DNA of 64,000 bases, taken from Marivita sp003149565. GTDB lineage: Bacteria; Pseudomonadota; Alphaproteobacteria; Rhodobacterales; Rhodobacteraceae. Of this stretch, positions 24,896-34,313 are shown piece by piece (within the stretch, counting starts at the first letter, position 1; every line of letters starts with the position of its first letter). Position numbers and translations under genes: made by a program. Under the pieces are notes generated by a model. The model searched no databases. It worked only from the letters and a program-made list of their open reading frames with translations, and had not been told where the DNA came from. Location: the NCBI RefSeq assembly GCF_965216415.1, contig NZ_CBDCFU010000002.1; one strand, written 5' to 3'.

Positions 24896-26074
24896 TTAGA
24901 GACGTTCGATTGCCAGAGCAATGCCCTGGCCGCCTCCGATGCACATCGTGATCAAAGCCTTGGAACCTCCAATACGTTCCAATTCATAAAGCGCTTTGAC
25001 TGTGATGATTGCGCCAGTCGCTCCCACTGGGTGGCCCAACGCAATTGCGCCGCCGTTGGGATTTACTTTCGCCGGATCAAGGCCAAGCCCCTTGTTGACG
25101 GCCAAGGCTTGGGCGGCAAAGGCCTCGTTCGACTCTATCACATCGAAATCGGATGCAGACAAACCGGTGCGCTTCAGCAGGTTTTCCACAGCTGGAACTG
25201 GCCCAATGCCCATGACCTCTGGTCGCACACCTGCATGAGCATAACCCAGGACCCGCGCCTTGGGTTTTAGTCCCGCGCTTTCTGCAGCGGACGCCCGAGC
25301 CAGGACAATGGCCGCAGCGCCATCGTTGATCCCGGATGCGTTTCCTGCGGTCACTGTGCCGTCTTTTTGGAAGACGGTCTTTAACCCGCCAAGCGCTTCT
25401 AGCGTTGTCGCCTTCGGATGTTCGTCCGTGTCGAACGCCACCATCTCCCGCTTCCGTTTGACCTCAACTGGGACGATCTGGCTGGCAAACCGACCCTCCT
25501 CGATAGCAATGGCTGCGCGCTTTTGGCTTTCGAGCGCAAACGCATCCTGTTGATCGCGGGTGATATCATGCTCAGCCGCGACGTTTTCCGCAGTCACGCC
25601 CATGTGGCCTGTGCCAAACGGACAGTTGAGAGCACCGAGCATCATGTCGAGAGTTCTGATGTCACCCATCTTTGCGCCCCATCGCTGATCCGGCACAATG
25701 TAAGGCGACCGGCTCATGCTTTCGGCCCCACCGGCCAAGGCAAACTCGGCATCACCAAGCATCAAGGATTGGATCGCTGAAACGATGGCCTGAGCGCCTG
25801 AACCGCAAAGGCGGTTCACGTTCATCGCCGGTGTCGTGTCTGGGATACCTGCCTGTATGGCCGCAACACGACTGAGATACATATCGCGCGGCTCAGTGTT
25901 GATTACATGCCCGAACACCACGTGGCCTATTTGAGGGCCTTCGACACCGGCGCGTTCCAATGCCGCTTTCGCTGCGGTGGCCCCAAGATCTATCGGTGGC
26001 GTGCCTGCAAGCGATCCGCCAAATGTGCCAATTGCGGTGCGGGCACCGTCGAGAAGTACAATATCGTCTGCCAT
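24896..26074 (-). CDS. Acetyl-CoA C-acetyltransferase (beta-ketothiolase)
   Basis: A 392-residue thiolase. The nucleophilic cysteine is C90 in VNRLCGSGAQAIVSA. The acid-base pair appears as GGAIALGHPVGATG (His near 348) and CIGGGQGIALA (Cys near 378). The length fits biosynthetic or beta-ketoadipyl-type thiolases that join or split acetyl-CoA units; no PHB-cycle or fatty-acid genes are adjacent, so direction and substrate are open. The likely role is acetoacetyl-CoA formation or beta-oxidation. It has its own terminator. Confidence 0.93.
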   Translation of the reverse strand: MADDIVLLDGARTAIGTFGGSLAGTPPIDLGATAAKAALERAGVEGPQIGHVVFGHVINTEPRDMYLSRVAAIQAGIPDTTPAMNVNRLCGSGAQAIVSAIQSLMLGDAEFALAGGAESMSRSPYIVPDQRWGAKMGDIRTLDMMLGALNCPFGTGHMGVTAENVAAEHDITRDQQDAFALESQKRAAIAIEEGRFASQIVPVEVKRKREMVAFDTDEHPKATTLEALGGLKTVFQKDGTVTAGNASGINDGAAAIVLARASAAESAGLKPKARVLGYAHAGVRPEVMGIGPVPAVENLLKRTGLSASDFDVIESNEAFAAQALAVNKGLGLDPAKVNPNGGAIALGHPVGATGAIITVKALYELERIGGSKALITMCIGGGQGIALAIERL

Positions 26075-26143
26075 GAAGGCCTCCCTAATACCATCGCGCG
26101 CAATATGAGTTAGCGTACCGAGGGTGTCAGCCGCAACGTCCCG

Positions 26144-27478
26144 TCACTCGGGGTGCGGATGGGTCGCAAGCTGAGAACCTTCAAGCACTTTGACTTCCCG
26201 CTGTGGGAACGGAATTGAAACACCATGTTCCTGAAACGCATCCCAAAGCGCGAGGTAAACATTGCCTCGGATATTTGTAAGACCGCCTGTCGGGTCGCGA
26301 ATCCAGAACCGAAGGATGTAATCGACTGAACTGTCACCAAAACCCACGATGTGACATACCGGCGCTTTGAAACTCAGTACGCGATCGACAGATTTCGCGG
26401 CGTTGATCGCAATCTCTCTGACTTTGTGTGGATCGTCTCCGTAGGCGGTGCCAAAATATATATCCAAACGAACGAATTCGTTTGAGTGAGACCAATTCAC
26501 GACCTGACCTGTGATCAAGTCTTCATTTGGGATCAGATACTCCTTCCCGTCCCGCGTCACGACACTGACATAGCGTGCGCCAAGGGAACTGATCCAACCA
26601 AATGTATCACCGAGCGAGATGACGTCGCCAGGTTTGATCGACTTGTCGAGAAGAATGATGATGCCGGATACAAGGTTTGAGACAACTTTCTGCAGACCAA
26701 AACCAAGCCCGACCCCGATCGCACCCGAGAGAACCGCGAGACCGGTCAAATCTACGCCGACGATACGAAGTCCCAGGAAGAATGCTGTACCGAATAAAAG
26801 AACCTGCAGGAACTTGATCGCCAAAACCTGCATGGCTGGAGAGATGTCGTCATTCTTCCGGATCGTGGCCGCTGTCGTGCCAGCGACCAATCGTGCCAGT
26901 GTCAGAAGCGCGGCAACAATCACAATAGCCTGGACCAGGAGCCAGACTGAAAGACGGGTTTCTCCAATCGTAAAAGCTGCACTGTCCAATAGGGTTTGCG
27001 CTTCGTCGGCCAGACCTGTGATTGAGAGCGTGACCCAGATCCAAGCACCGTAGCGGACAATGGACCGCATCAAAGCGTTCCGGATCAGACGTGTGGCAAA
27101 GGCGATAAGCAGCCAAGCCGTTGAAAGATCCGCGATGATCTCAAGAAGATACGAGCGCGAAGGCCAAGTTGTCTCGCGCATGACGAACACAACAAACCAG
27201 ATGAGCAAGACGAAGAGGACCATTCGCAAACGGCGGTGAAACACCAGTAGGGCACGAATACGCCACTTGGGCCAACCTTCCAGACCCCGCATCCATTCAT
27301 GCATGCGGGGTTTTATCAGTGCGGCCAAGACATGAGCTATCACAAAGACGGCAAGCGCAATGCCCAGCTGATACGCATTCCAAGGGCGGACAAGGCTCTC
27401 AAGAAAAGACTGGGCCCATAGAAAAACGTCACGCGAGATTTGCGTCAGTGCTTCCGGGGAGACAACTTCAGGATCCAT
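26144..27478 (-). CDS. Mechanosensitive ion channel, MscS family
   Basis: A 444-residue membrane protein. Five or six helices lead to the pore-lining helix GAIGVGLGFGLQKVVSNLVS and the beta domain that begins LLDKSIKPGDVISLGDTFG. The domain continues with YVSVVTRDGKEYLIPNEDLI, the standard MscS core. The C-terminal alpha/beta part closes with EHGVSIPFPQREVKVLEG. Such channels open on membrane tension and protect against hypo-osmotic shock. The extra N-terminal helices place it with the longer MscS-like proteins (MscM/YnaI-like) rather than small MscS. Confidence 0.94.
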   Translation of the reverse strand: MDPEVVSPEALTQISRDVFLWAQSFLESLVRPWNAYQLGIALAVFVIAHVLAALIKPRMHEWMRGLEGWPKWRIRALLVFHRRLRMVLFVLLIWFVVFVMRETTWPSRSYLLEIIADLSTAWLLIAFATRLIRNALMRSIVRYGAWIWVTLSITGLADEAQTLLDSAAFTIGETRLSVWLLVQAIVIVAALLTLARLVAGTTAATIRKNDDISPAMQVLAIKFLQVLLFGTAFFLGLRIVGVDLTGLAVLSGAIGVGLGFGLQKVVSNLVSGIIILLDKSIKPGDVISLGDTFGWISSLGARYVSVVTRDGKEYLIPNEDLITGQVVNWSHSNEFVRLDIYFGTAYGDDPHKVREIAINAAKSVDRVLSFKAPVCHIVGFGDSSVDYILRFWIRDPTGGLTNIRGNVYLALWDAFQEHGVSIPFPQREVKVLEGSQLATHPHPE

Positions 27479-27538
27479 GCTTTGCCCTGTATGACCTTTA
27501 GTGCCAGCGTCGCACCGAGCGAAGCAGTGCGCAACCGG

Positions 27539-27670
27539 TCAAAGATCGGCGAAAGGCAGGGCCACAGGGGCGGGTGCAATCTTGGTTTCCGCAACAGCTG
27601 TATGCACGATAAGACCGGCAGCCAGAATCGCAATGAGCCCAAGATTGATGATGTTCAGTTTCGTCAGCAT
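27539..27670 (-). CDS. Possible 43-residue exported or membrane peptide
   Basis: From ATG 27670, preceded by GAGGAAATC, the frame encodes MLTKLNIINLGLIAILAAGL and continues to a signal-peptidase-like site (VHTAVAET), with a short Pro/Ala-rich remainder. A -10-like TATACA lies about 20 bases upstream on the same strand. The ribosome site, hydrophobic core and cleavage pattern suggest a real small gene, but I recognise no family. The mature peptide would be under 20 residues. Confidence 0.45.
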   Translation of the reverse strand: MLTKLNIINLGLIAILAAGLIVHTAVAETKIAPAPVALPFADL

Positions 27671-27945
27671 GATTTCCTCGCATGCTTGTATACGCGCTAG
27701 GGACGGAATTGGTTCACTGCCTTGCCGGATTTTTCCTCTGGTATACGTATCGGCGTCGCTCTTGCGGCAACGGGGTCCGATGATGTAAGGCATCTTGCAT
27801 GGAAATGGTTTTCGATCTGGCCGAACGTGCGCGTTTGCGTGAACGCTTTTTCGGTGCGACACACACGGTGCTCGCGCGGCTATAAGCCTGCGCCTGCGCC
27901 CGCCTCACCAAAATCCAAAATTTCGATAAGCAAGGGAGTGGACCC

Positions 27946-29349
27946 ATGTCCCCCAAAACGCTCTATGATAAAATCTGGGATGCCCATGTCGCACATGAAG
28001 CCGACGACGGCACCTGCCTTCTCTACATTGATCGTCACCTCGTTCACGAAGTGACCAGTCCGCAAGCCTTTGAAGGACTGCGGATGGCAGGCCGTTCGGT
28101 GCGGGCACCGGACAAGACCATCGCGGTTCCGGATCACAACGTGCCGACGACGCCGGGTCGTGAAGATCCCAAGAACATGACTGAAGATAGCGCCATTCAG
28201 GTGGCGGCTTTGGATAAGAACGCCAAGGATTTCGGCATTCACTACTATCCAGTGTCGGACGTGCGTCAGGGCATCGTTCACATTGTTGGCCCGGAACAGG
28301 GCTGGACTCTGCCGGGTATGACTGTGGTTTGTGGTGACAGCCACACCGCGACGCACGGTGCGTTCGGCGCATTGGCGCACGGGATCGGAACGTCCGAGGT
28401 CGAGCACGTTCTGGCCACTCAGACGCTCATCCAGAAGAAGTCCAAAAACATGAAGGTCGAGATCACCGGCAAGCTGCGCCCCGGTGTAACCGCCAAGGAC
28501 ATTACCCTGTCAGTCATCGGTGAAACCGGTACTGCCGGCGGTACTGGATATGTGATCGAGTATTGCGGTGAAGCCATTCGCGACCTGTCAATGGAAGGCC
28601 GGATGACTGTCTGCAATATGGCGATTGAAGGCGGCGCGCGCGCGGGCCTGATCGCACCGGACGAAAAGACCTTTGAATATGTCAAAGGCCGCCCGCACGC
28701 GCCGAAGGGTGCCCAGTGGGAGGCAGCAATGGCGTGGTGGAAAACCCTCTTCTCTGATGAGGACGCGCACTGGGACAAAGTGATCACCATCAAGGGTGAA
28801 GACATCGCTCCGGTTGTGACATGGGGCACCTCGCCCGAAGACGTGTTGCCGATCACAGCGGAAGTCCCAAAGCCGGACAGCTTTGAGGGCGGCAAGGTGG
28901 GTGCTGCGAAGCGCTCGATCGAGTATATGGGCCTGACACCGGGTCAGAAGCTTTCTGATATCGAGATCGACACGGTCTTTATCGGGTCCTGCACCAATGG
29001 TCGGATCGAAGACCTTCGGGCTGCGGCCGAGATCCTTAAAGGCAAGAAAATCGCGGTGAAGCGGGCGATGGTCGTTCCCGGCTCTGGCCTAGTGCGTGCT
29101 CAGGCAGAAGAAGAAGGTCTGGCGGACATCTTCAAAGAAGCAGGTTTCGAGTGGCGTCTTGCCGGTTGCTCTATGTGCCTTGCGATGAACCCCGACCAGT
29201 TGGCTCCGGGTGAACGCTGCGCGGCGACATCCAACCGCAATTTCGAGGGGCGTCAGGGGCGTGGCGGACGGACACACCTGATGTCGCCTGCAATGGCTGC
29301 TGCGGCGGCGATTACCGGAAAACTCACCGACGTGCGGGAGATGATGTAA
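27946..29349 (+). CDS. leuC: 3-isopropylmalate dehydratase large subunit
   Basis: A 467-residue 4Fe-4S enzyme subunit of the aconitase family that isomerises 2- to 3-isopropylmalate in leucine synthesis. It starts MSPKTLYDKIWDAHVAHEAD. Characteristic blocks are HLVHEVTSPQAFEGLR, VVCGDSHTATHGAFGALAHG, FIGSCTNGRIEDLRAAAEIL and AGCSMCLAMNPDQLAPGERC; the last two carry the cluster cysteines. AAGGGAGTGGACCC precedes the ATG. Its TAA shares a base with the leuD start, so the two subunits are coupled. Confidence 0.97.
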   Translation: MSPKTLYDKIWDAHVAHEADDGTCLLYIDRHLVHEVTSPQAFEGLRMAGRSVRAPDKTIAVPDHNVPTTPGREDPKNMTEDSAIQVAALDKNAKDFGIHYYPVSDVRQGIVHIVGPEQGWTLPGMTVVCGDSHTATHGAFGALAHGIGTSEVEHVLATQTLIQKKSKNMKVEITGKLRPGVTAKDITLSVIGETGTAGGTGYVIEYCGEAIRDLSMEGRMTVCNMAIEGGARAGLIAPDEKTFEYVKGRPHAPKGAQWEAAMAWWKTLFSDEDAHWDKVITIKGEDIAPVVTWGTSPEDVLPITAEVPKPDSFEGGKVGAAKRSIEYMGLTPGQKLSDIEIDTVFIGSCTNGRIEDLRAAAEILKGKKIAVKRAMVVPGSGLVRAQAEEEGLADIFKEAGFEWRLAGCSMCLAMNPDQLAPGERCAATSNRNFEGRQGRGGRTHLMSPAMAAAAAITGKLTDVREMM

Positions 29350-29954
29350 TGGAAAAATTCGAAAAACTCACCGGGATCGCGGCACCCATGCCGTTGGTGA
29401 ATATCGACACTGATATGATCATCCCCAAGCAGTTTCTGAAGACAATCAAGCGCTCGGGCTTAGGCGTGAACCTGTTTGACGAGATGCGTTACGATGATGC
29501 CGGTAACGAGATCCCCGATTTCGTTCTGAACAAACCGCAGTATCGAGACGCCGAGATTCTTGTCGCCGGCGACAACTTCGGCTGTGGATCGTCGCGTGAG
29601 CACGCTCCGTGGGCGCTCAAGGATTTCGGCATTCGGTCGGTTATCTCGACCTCGTTTGCTGACATCTTCTACAACAACTGCTTCAAGAACGGCATTCTCC
29701 CCATTGTTCTCCCGCGCGAAGCGGTGGATGTCCTGATGAAGGATGCCGAGAAAGGCTCTAACGCACGGATGACTGTTGATCTGGAGAACCAGACGGTCAC
29801 CAGTTCTGACGGCGAGAGCTTTTCGTTTGAACTCGACAGCTTCAAGAAGCACTGCCTGATGAATGGTCTCGACGATATCGGGCTTACGATGGAAAAGGCA
29901 GCATCCATTGACAGCTTTGAAGCGCAGGCCAGTCAGGCCCGCCCCTGGGTTTAA
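29349..29954 (+). CDS. leuD: 3-isopropylmalate dehydratase small subunit
   Basis: A 201-residue subunit completing the LeuCD isomerase. It shows the early PLVNIDTDMIIPKQFLKTIK, then GDNFGCGSSREHAPWALKDF, the swivel-domain signature, and FADIFYNNCFKNGILPIVLP. The length is normal for the proteobacterial form. ATG 29349 overlaps the leuC stop (TAATG). A terminator follows 22 bases after the stop. Confidence 0.97.
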   Translation: MEKFEKLTGIAAPMPLVNIDTDMIIPKQFLKTIKRSGLGVNLFDEMRYDDAGNEIPDFVLNKPQYRDAEILVAGDNFGCGSSREHAPWALKDFGIRSVISTSFADIFYNNCFKNGILPIVLPREAVDVLMKDAEKGSNARMTVDLENQTVTSSDGESFSFELDSFKKHCLMNGLDDIGLTMEKAASIDSFEAQASQARPWV

Positions 29955-29975
29955 AAACTCCGACAGTATTCACAA

Positions 29976-30006
29976 AAGGCCGTCCGTCAGGGCGGCCTCT
30001 TCTTTT
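29976..30006 (+). terminator. Rho-independent terminator after leuCD
   Basis: The stem AGGCCGTCC / GGGCGGCCT (one wobble) is followed by CTTCTTTT. It ends the leuCD transcript, so the genes from 30.27 kb on need their own promoter. Confidence 0.78.
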
Positions 30007-30267
30007 GTAGGATTGTGAGCAAGGCTACCAGATTTTGTGGTGCGATCCGTGAATGCCATATTTCAAGGCGATTGCTGATGTAAACGAGCACCAGTTTCCG
30101 AGTGAGTTCAATGGTTTCGCAGGGGCTGGCAACAACTGCAGTTGAGCGATCCTGCGAACTTGGGCAAAACTGGGGCAAGAATGAGGCAGTCCGCCAATCC
30201 CGGCGGCATAAATTTGGAACAAGGCCGCGGCATCGTATCGCGTCCGTCCAGATTGAAGGGAACGAGA

Positions 30268-31104
30268 GTGGTCAAGCGGATCATCGGATCAGCTGTGCGT
30301 GCGGTGTTGATGGCGTTCCTGGTGGCGATTCCGTCACTGGTTCTTCCAGGCACTTCTAGCGACACGGCGCAGATGGCGGCTCTTGTCGCGATGGTCGCTG
30401 CGGTTGTGACATTTGCTGAATACAACAGCGAATACCCGACTTTCTTAGAGTTCCGAAACGCGCCGCCGTTCAATCGCTTGCGTTTCCTTGCCCTGTTTTT
30501 CTGTGTGTGGTTTGCGTCTCTCCTTGTCTTGTCTGATATGCGCGATCCAACATTGCCGCCGACGTTGCTGGAGACGATGGCGCGCGGCGCTGAGTCTGTT
30601 TTGGATTTTCCGTATTCCCCCGTCAGATTGATGTCGATTGCTCTGGCGGGTTTGCCCGGTTGGTTTGATGTTGCTTTTGGCACGCGCATAGCCAGCCTGC
30701 TCCTCTCTGTCTCGATGATCGCATTGCTGTTGTTCTGGATACATGCGCGCTTCATTTTTTGGCCGATCCGCAAATCCGCATTCAATTTCTGGATCAATTT
30801 GCCTCTGTTTGATCCGACATCCGGGCGTGACGTATTGTTTCGGCTGAAACGGGACGCACATTTTAACCTTGCGTTAGGGTTTTTGCTGCCATTCCTGATC
30901 CCGGCGTTGCTGCGTTTTTGGGTCGATACGTTTGATGCTTCGATGCTGGCAGTGCCGGAAACCTTGATCTGGGTACTATGCGCGTGGGCATTCCTGCCAT
31001 TGACATTGATGATGCGTGGGATTGCCCTGTTTCGCGTTGCTGCGCTGATCGAGGAAAAACGTCGCCGGGCATACGCACAAGAGGACGATTTGCAACTGGT
31101 CTGA
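30268..31104 (+). CDS. Conserved multi-pass membrane protein of unknown function
   Basis: About 278 residues with roughly five or six helices. I prefer GTG 30268 (VVKRIIGSAVRAVLMAFLVA) because GAAGGGAACGAGA lies directly upstream and the hydrophobic start fits; ATG 30181 is an alternative. Notable segments are DTAQMAALVAMVAAVVTFAE, FLEFRNAPPFNRLRFLALFF and WPIRKSAFNFWINLPLFDP. A protein like this often lies between leuCD and leuB in Rhodobacteraceae. No catalytic motif is visible and I assign no function. Confidence 0.8.
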   Translation: MVKRIIGSAVRAVLMAFLVAIPSLVLPGTSSDTAQMAALVAMVAAVVTFAEYNSEYPTFLEFRNAPPFNRLRFLALFFCVWFASLLVLSDMRDPTLPPTLLETMARGAESVLDFPYSPVRLMSIALAGLPGWFDVAFGTRIASLLLSVSMIALLLFWIHARFIFWPIRKSAFNFWINLPLFDPTSGRDVLFRLKRDAHFNLALGFLLPFLIPALLRFWVDTFDASMLAVPETLIWVLCAWAFLPLTLMMRGIALFRVAALIEEKRRRAYAQEDDLQLV

Positions 31105-32069
31105 TACTCGCATTATTTGCGATGCTTTGCGCGCCAGCAGCGGCTGGTGCCAAAGACCTGCGGGTTGCACTTTGGCACGTTTTGATTTCGCGAGACGGTC
31201 CAGGTCTGTTACTGCGCGATCTTCTTGAGGCAGATCGCGAGCTGGTCACCGTGGCAAACGCAATCGCAGAAGCGGACGCGGATATCGTTGTGCTGACGCG
31301 GTTCGACTATGACGCCAGCAGCATCACTCTGCGGGCATTCGCGGAGCTTGTGGACAATGGGCATCGCTTTGTCCTTCCTTTGAATTCGAATTCAGGGCGT
31401 CCAACAAACTTGGATGTCGATGGCGACGGACGCTTTGGTGAGCCGGAAGATGCGCAGGCCTATGGCCGCTTTCCAGGGCAAGAAGCACTTGCGGTTCTGT
31501 CTCGGTTTCCCTTGGAAGATCAAGAAGTTCGTTCGTTCAATGAGATGCTTTGGCGTGACCTGACTGGTACTCTCATTCTCAAATCTGACGTTGGGTTTGG
31601 CGTCCAACGTGTGTCGAGCGGTGGGCACTGGTTGGTGCCTGTTCTTGTCCCCGGCCAACCTGATGCCCGAAAGGTAACACTCTTGATCGGTCATGCCGGG
31701 CCACCGGTGTTTGATGGACCCGAAGACCGCAATGGACGGCGCAACAGAGACGAATTGCGGCTCTGGGAGCAGATCATCAAAGACTTGACTGGTCCATTTG
31801 CGTTCATGTCCAATACCAACCTTGACCCTGAACGTGGTGAAGGCGCGCGCGATGCAATGGCTCTGTTTTTGGCAAACTCTGAGCTGCAGGACCCACTTGC
31901 CGGACAGGTCACAGCGCATTGGGATCGCCCCGGCCCGATGCGCGTGTCGTATGTTCTGCCATCGTCAGGTTTCGAAATCTTGTCTGCCCGGGTTTGGCCT
32001 GTGCTGGAGGGTCAGCAGCACAGTTTGATCACCGTTGATCTGGCTTTGCCGGATGCGCCCCTGCCTTGA
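31071..32069 (+). CDS. Endonuclease/exonuclease/phosphatase-fold secreted protein, start uncertain
   Basis: About 320-330 residues of an EEP-fold protein: LRVALWHVLISRDGPGLLLR, ADIVVLTRFDYDAS, FPGQEALAVLSRFP, and late blocks FAFMSNTNLDPERGEG and MRVSYVLPSSGF. An excellent signal sequence (RTRGRFATGLILALFAMLCA) precedes it, but no ATG, GTG or TTG lies at its head. The codon in the expected place is ATA 31071; the first ATG is at 31122, inside the hydrophobic core, and ATG 30978 would overlap the previous gene by 127 bases. So the start shown is a guess. Some usual EEP residues seem replaced, so activity is uncertain. Confidence 0.72.
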   Translation: MRTRGRFATGLILALFAMLCAPAAAGAKDLRVALWHVLISRDGPGLLLRDLLEADRELVTVANAIAEADADIVVLTRFDYDASSITLRAFAELVDNGHRFVLPLNSNSGRPTNLDVDGDGRFGEPEDAQAYGRFPGQEALAVLSRFPLEDQEVRSFNEMLWRDLTGTLILKSDVGFGVQRVSSGGHWLVPVLVPGQPDARKVTLLIGHAGPPVFDGPEDRNGRRNRDELRLWEQIIKDLTGPFAFMSNTNLDPERGEGARDAMALFLANSELQDPLAGQVTAHWDRPGPMRVSYVLPSSGFEILSARVWPVLEGQQHSLITVDLALPDAPLP

Positions 32070-32123
32070 CCCTAGGAGCCTGCGACGCTACGCGAAGCAC
32101 AACTCAGTTGATCAAAGGAACCC

Positions 32124-33232
32124 ATGATGAGCAACGCTTCGCTTTTGATACTGCCCGGTGACGGGATTGGCCCCGAGGTGATGACCGAGGTGCGTAAGAT
32201 TATCGACTGGTACGGAGCCAAGCGTGATCTGACGTTTGACGTAAGCGAAGACCTCGTCGGTGGGGCGGCGTACGACAAGCACGGAACTCCCTTGCATGAC
32301 GATACGATGGCCAAAGCCCAAGAAGTAGATGCCGTCCTGTTGGGGGCCGTTGGTGGGCCGAAATACGATAATCTCGATTTCAGCGTGAAGCCGGAACGTG
32401 GCCTGCTGCGTCTGCGCAAGGAGATGGATCTCTTTGCCAACCTGCGCCCGGCGCAATGTTTTGACGCTCTTGCCGACTTCTCTTCGTTGAAGAAGGACGT
32501 TGTTGCCGGCCTCGATATCATGATCGTGCGCGAATTGACCTCGGGCATCTATTTCGGCGAGCCGCGCGGCATTATCAACGAAGGTAATGAGCGTGTCGGA
32601 ATCAACACGCAACGCTACACTGAGAGCGAGATTGACCGTGTCGCGCGTTCGGCATTTGAACTCGCGCGCCGCCGGGGCAACAAGGTTTGCTCCATGGAGA
32701 AAGCCAACGTCATGGAGTCGGGCATCCTCTGGCGTGAAGTCGTTCAGAAGGTGCATGACGAGGACTACCCTGACGTCGAACTGTCGCATATGTATGCCGA
32801 TGCTGGCGCAATGCAGCTTTGCCGCTGGCCCAAGCAGTTCGACGTGATCGTGACCGACAACCTCTTCGGTGACCTTCTTTCAGACGCTGCGGCTATGCTG
32901 ACAGGCAGCCTTGGGATGCTGCCCTCGGCAAGCCTTGGCGCGCCAATGGCAAACGGCCGACCAAAAGCGCTCTATGAACCGGTACATGGCTCAGCGCCCG
33001 ATATCGCGGCGAGGGCAAGGCGAACCCGATTGCCTGTATCCTCAGTTTTGCAATGGCACTACGGTACAGCTTTGATCAGGGCGATGAGGCCGCTCGCCTC
33101 GAAGCTGCAATAGAAAAGGTCCTCGCCGATGGTGCTCGCACTGCAGACCTGATGGGGCCAGAAGGTGGAACACCCATGTCCACATCAGAAATGGGTGATG
33201 CGATCGTCGCCGCACTCGACGCGAGTCTGTAA
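32124..33232 (+). pseudogene. leuB: 3-isopropylmalate dehydrogenase, interrupted by a one-base frameshift
   Basis: The frame starts at ATG 32124 with LLILPGDGIGPEVMTEVRKI and has the family blocks LLGAVGGPKYDN, RELTSGIYFGEPRG, MEKANVMESGILWREVV and VTDNLFGDLLSDAAAMLTGS. At EPVHGSAPDIA it changes frame near 33009: GCG-GCG-AGG replaces the expected GCG-GGC-GAG, consistent with one lost G. The remaining normal sequence (GKANPIACILSFAMALRYSF to AIVAALDASL) continues in another frame to TAA 33230-33232. The rejoined protein would be 369 residues, the usual length. As read, the product is 329 residues with a wrong tail and no complete NAD adenine loop. A sequencing error is equally possible. Confidence 0.9.
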
Positions 33233-33258
33233 ACCATCGAAAGGAAAGGAGGCCAGCG

Positions 33259-34239
33259 ATGTCTTCGAATGTGAAAGGCGCTTTGCTGGCTCTCCTTGCC
33301 TTCGGGCTTTTTTCGACGCACGATGTCTTCATAAAAACGTTGGGCTCGGTGTATTCGCCGATCCAGATCGTCTTTTTCAGTGTCCTTCTCAGTTTCCCGC
33401 TCGCGACGATTATGTTGATGCGAGACGCAAAGCCTGGAACGCTGGTACCTGTTCACCCCTGGTGGATGGCAGTGCGCACGATAGGTGCGGTGGTGACGGG
33501 CGTCTCCGCCTTCTACGCCTTCTCGGCGCTGCCGCTGACGCAAACCTATGCCATACTTTTTGCAACGCCACTGCTCATTACAGTCCTCTCGATTCCAATC
33601 CTCGGCGAAACGGTTCGCTTGCAACGATGGATGGCGGTCATCGTCGGTCTGGTAGGCGTTCTGGTGGTTCTTAGACCAGGGTCAACTGATCTTAATCTGG
33701 GGCACGCTGCGGCAATCCTCGCCGCTTTCGGAGGAGCCTTCGCATCGATTGTCGTGCGCAAGATCGGCGCCGAAGAGCGTACGGTGGTTATGTTACTCTA
33801 TCCGATGGTCGCAAATTTCTTGATCATGGGGGTCGCCTTGGCCTTTGTCTACAAACCCATGCCGATTGAGCACTTGGGCATCCTGGCGCTGATTTCTTTG
33901 ATGGCATGGATTGCAGGCCGGATGATCATAGCAGCCTATCAGACTGGCGAGGCTGCGATTGTCGCACCAATGCAATACTCCCAGATTCTATGGGCGACGG
34001 TTTATGGGCTTTTCTTCTTTGGGGAGACAACCGATGTCTTCACTGCGGTGGGCGCAGTTATCATCATTGCATCCGGTGTGTTCATCGTCTTCCGAGAAAG
34101 CCGCGCGGGCACATCGAAGAACACACCCGTTCTGCGGACACGAAGCAGAATCGGAACTCCGTCTACGCTGCGTCTCAGTGGTCTTATGACGTCAGGTCGG
34201 TTTCGAGACAAAAATCGAGCCGTGGACCAAATGGATTGA
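33259..34239 (+). CDS. DMT-family (EamA) transporter
   Basis: A 326-residue permease with ten helices in two EamA halves. It begins KGALLALLAFGLFSTHDVFI and includes VSAFYAFSALPLTQTYAILF in half one and IIAAYQTGEAAIVAPMQYSQ in half two, which are typical of RhaT/YdcZ-like exporters. The last 45 residues are hydrophilic and Arg-rich. GGAAAGGAGGCCAGCG precedes ATG 33259. It follows leuB by 26 bp. Substrate is unknown; metabolite or amino-acid export is common in this family. Confidence 0.9.
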   Translation: MSSNVKGALLALLAFGLFSTHDVFIKTLGSVYSPIQIVFFSVLLSFPLATIMLMRDAKPGTLVPVHPWWMAVRTIGAVVTGVSAFYAFSALPLTQTYAILFATPLLITVLSIPILGETVRLQRWMAVIVGLVGVLVVLRPGSTDLNLGHAAAILAAFGGAFASIVVRKIGAEERTVVMLLYPMVANFLIMGVALAFVYKPMPIEHLGILALISLMAWIAGRMIIAAYQTGEAAIVAPMQYSQILWATVYGLFFFGETTDVFTAVGAVIIIASGVFIVFRESRAGTSKNTPVLRTRSRIGTPSTLRLSGLMTSGRFRDKNRAVDQMD

Positions 34240-34313
34240 CCAAGATTTAGCGGATCATTGTGAAAACTGGTCTTGTCAAATCCGCGCCTGGGCAGTAGGT
34301 CCCGCAGCACGGT

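Noticed and set aside
33000..33113. A naturally different C terminus for LeuB.
   Set aside because: The usual LeuB C terminus is fully preserved in the next frame, so a frameshift is the simpler reading.
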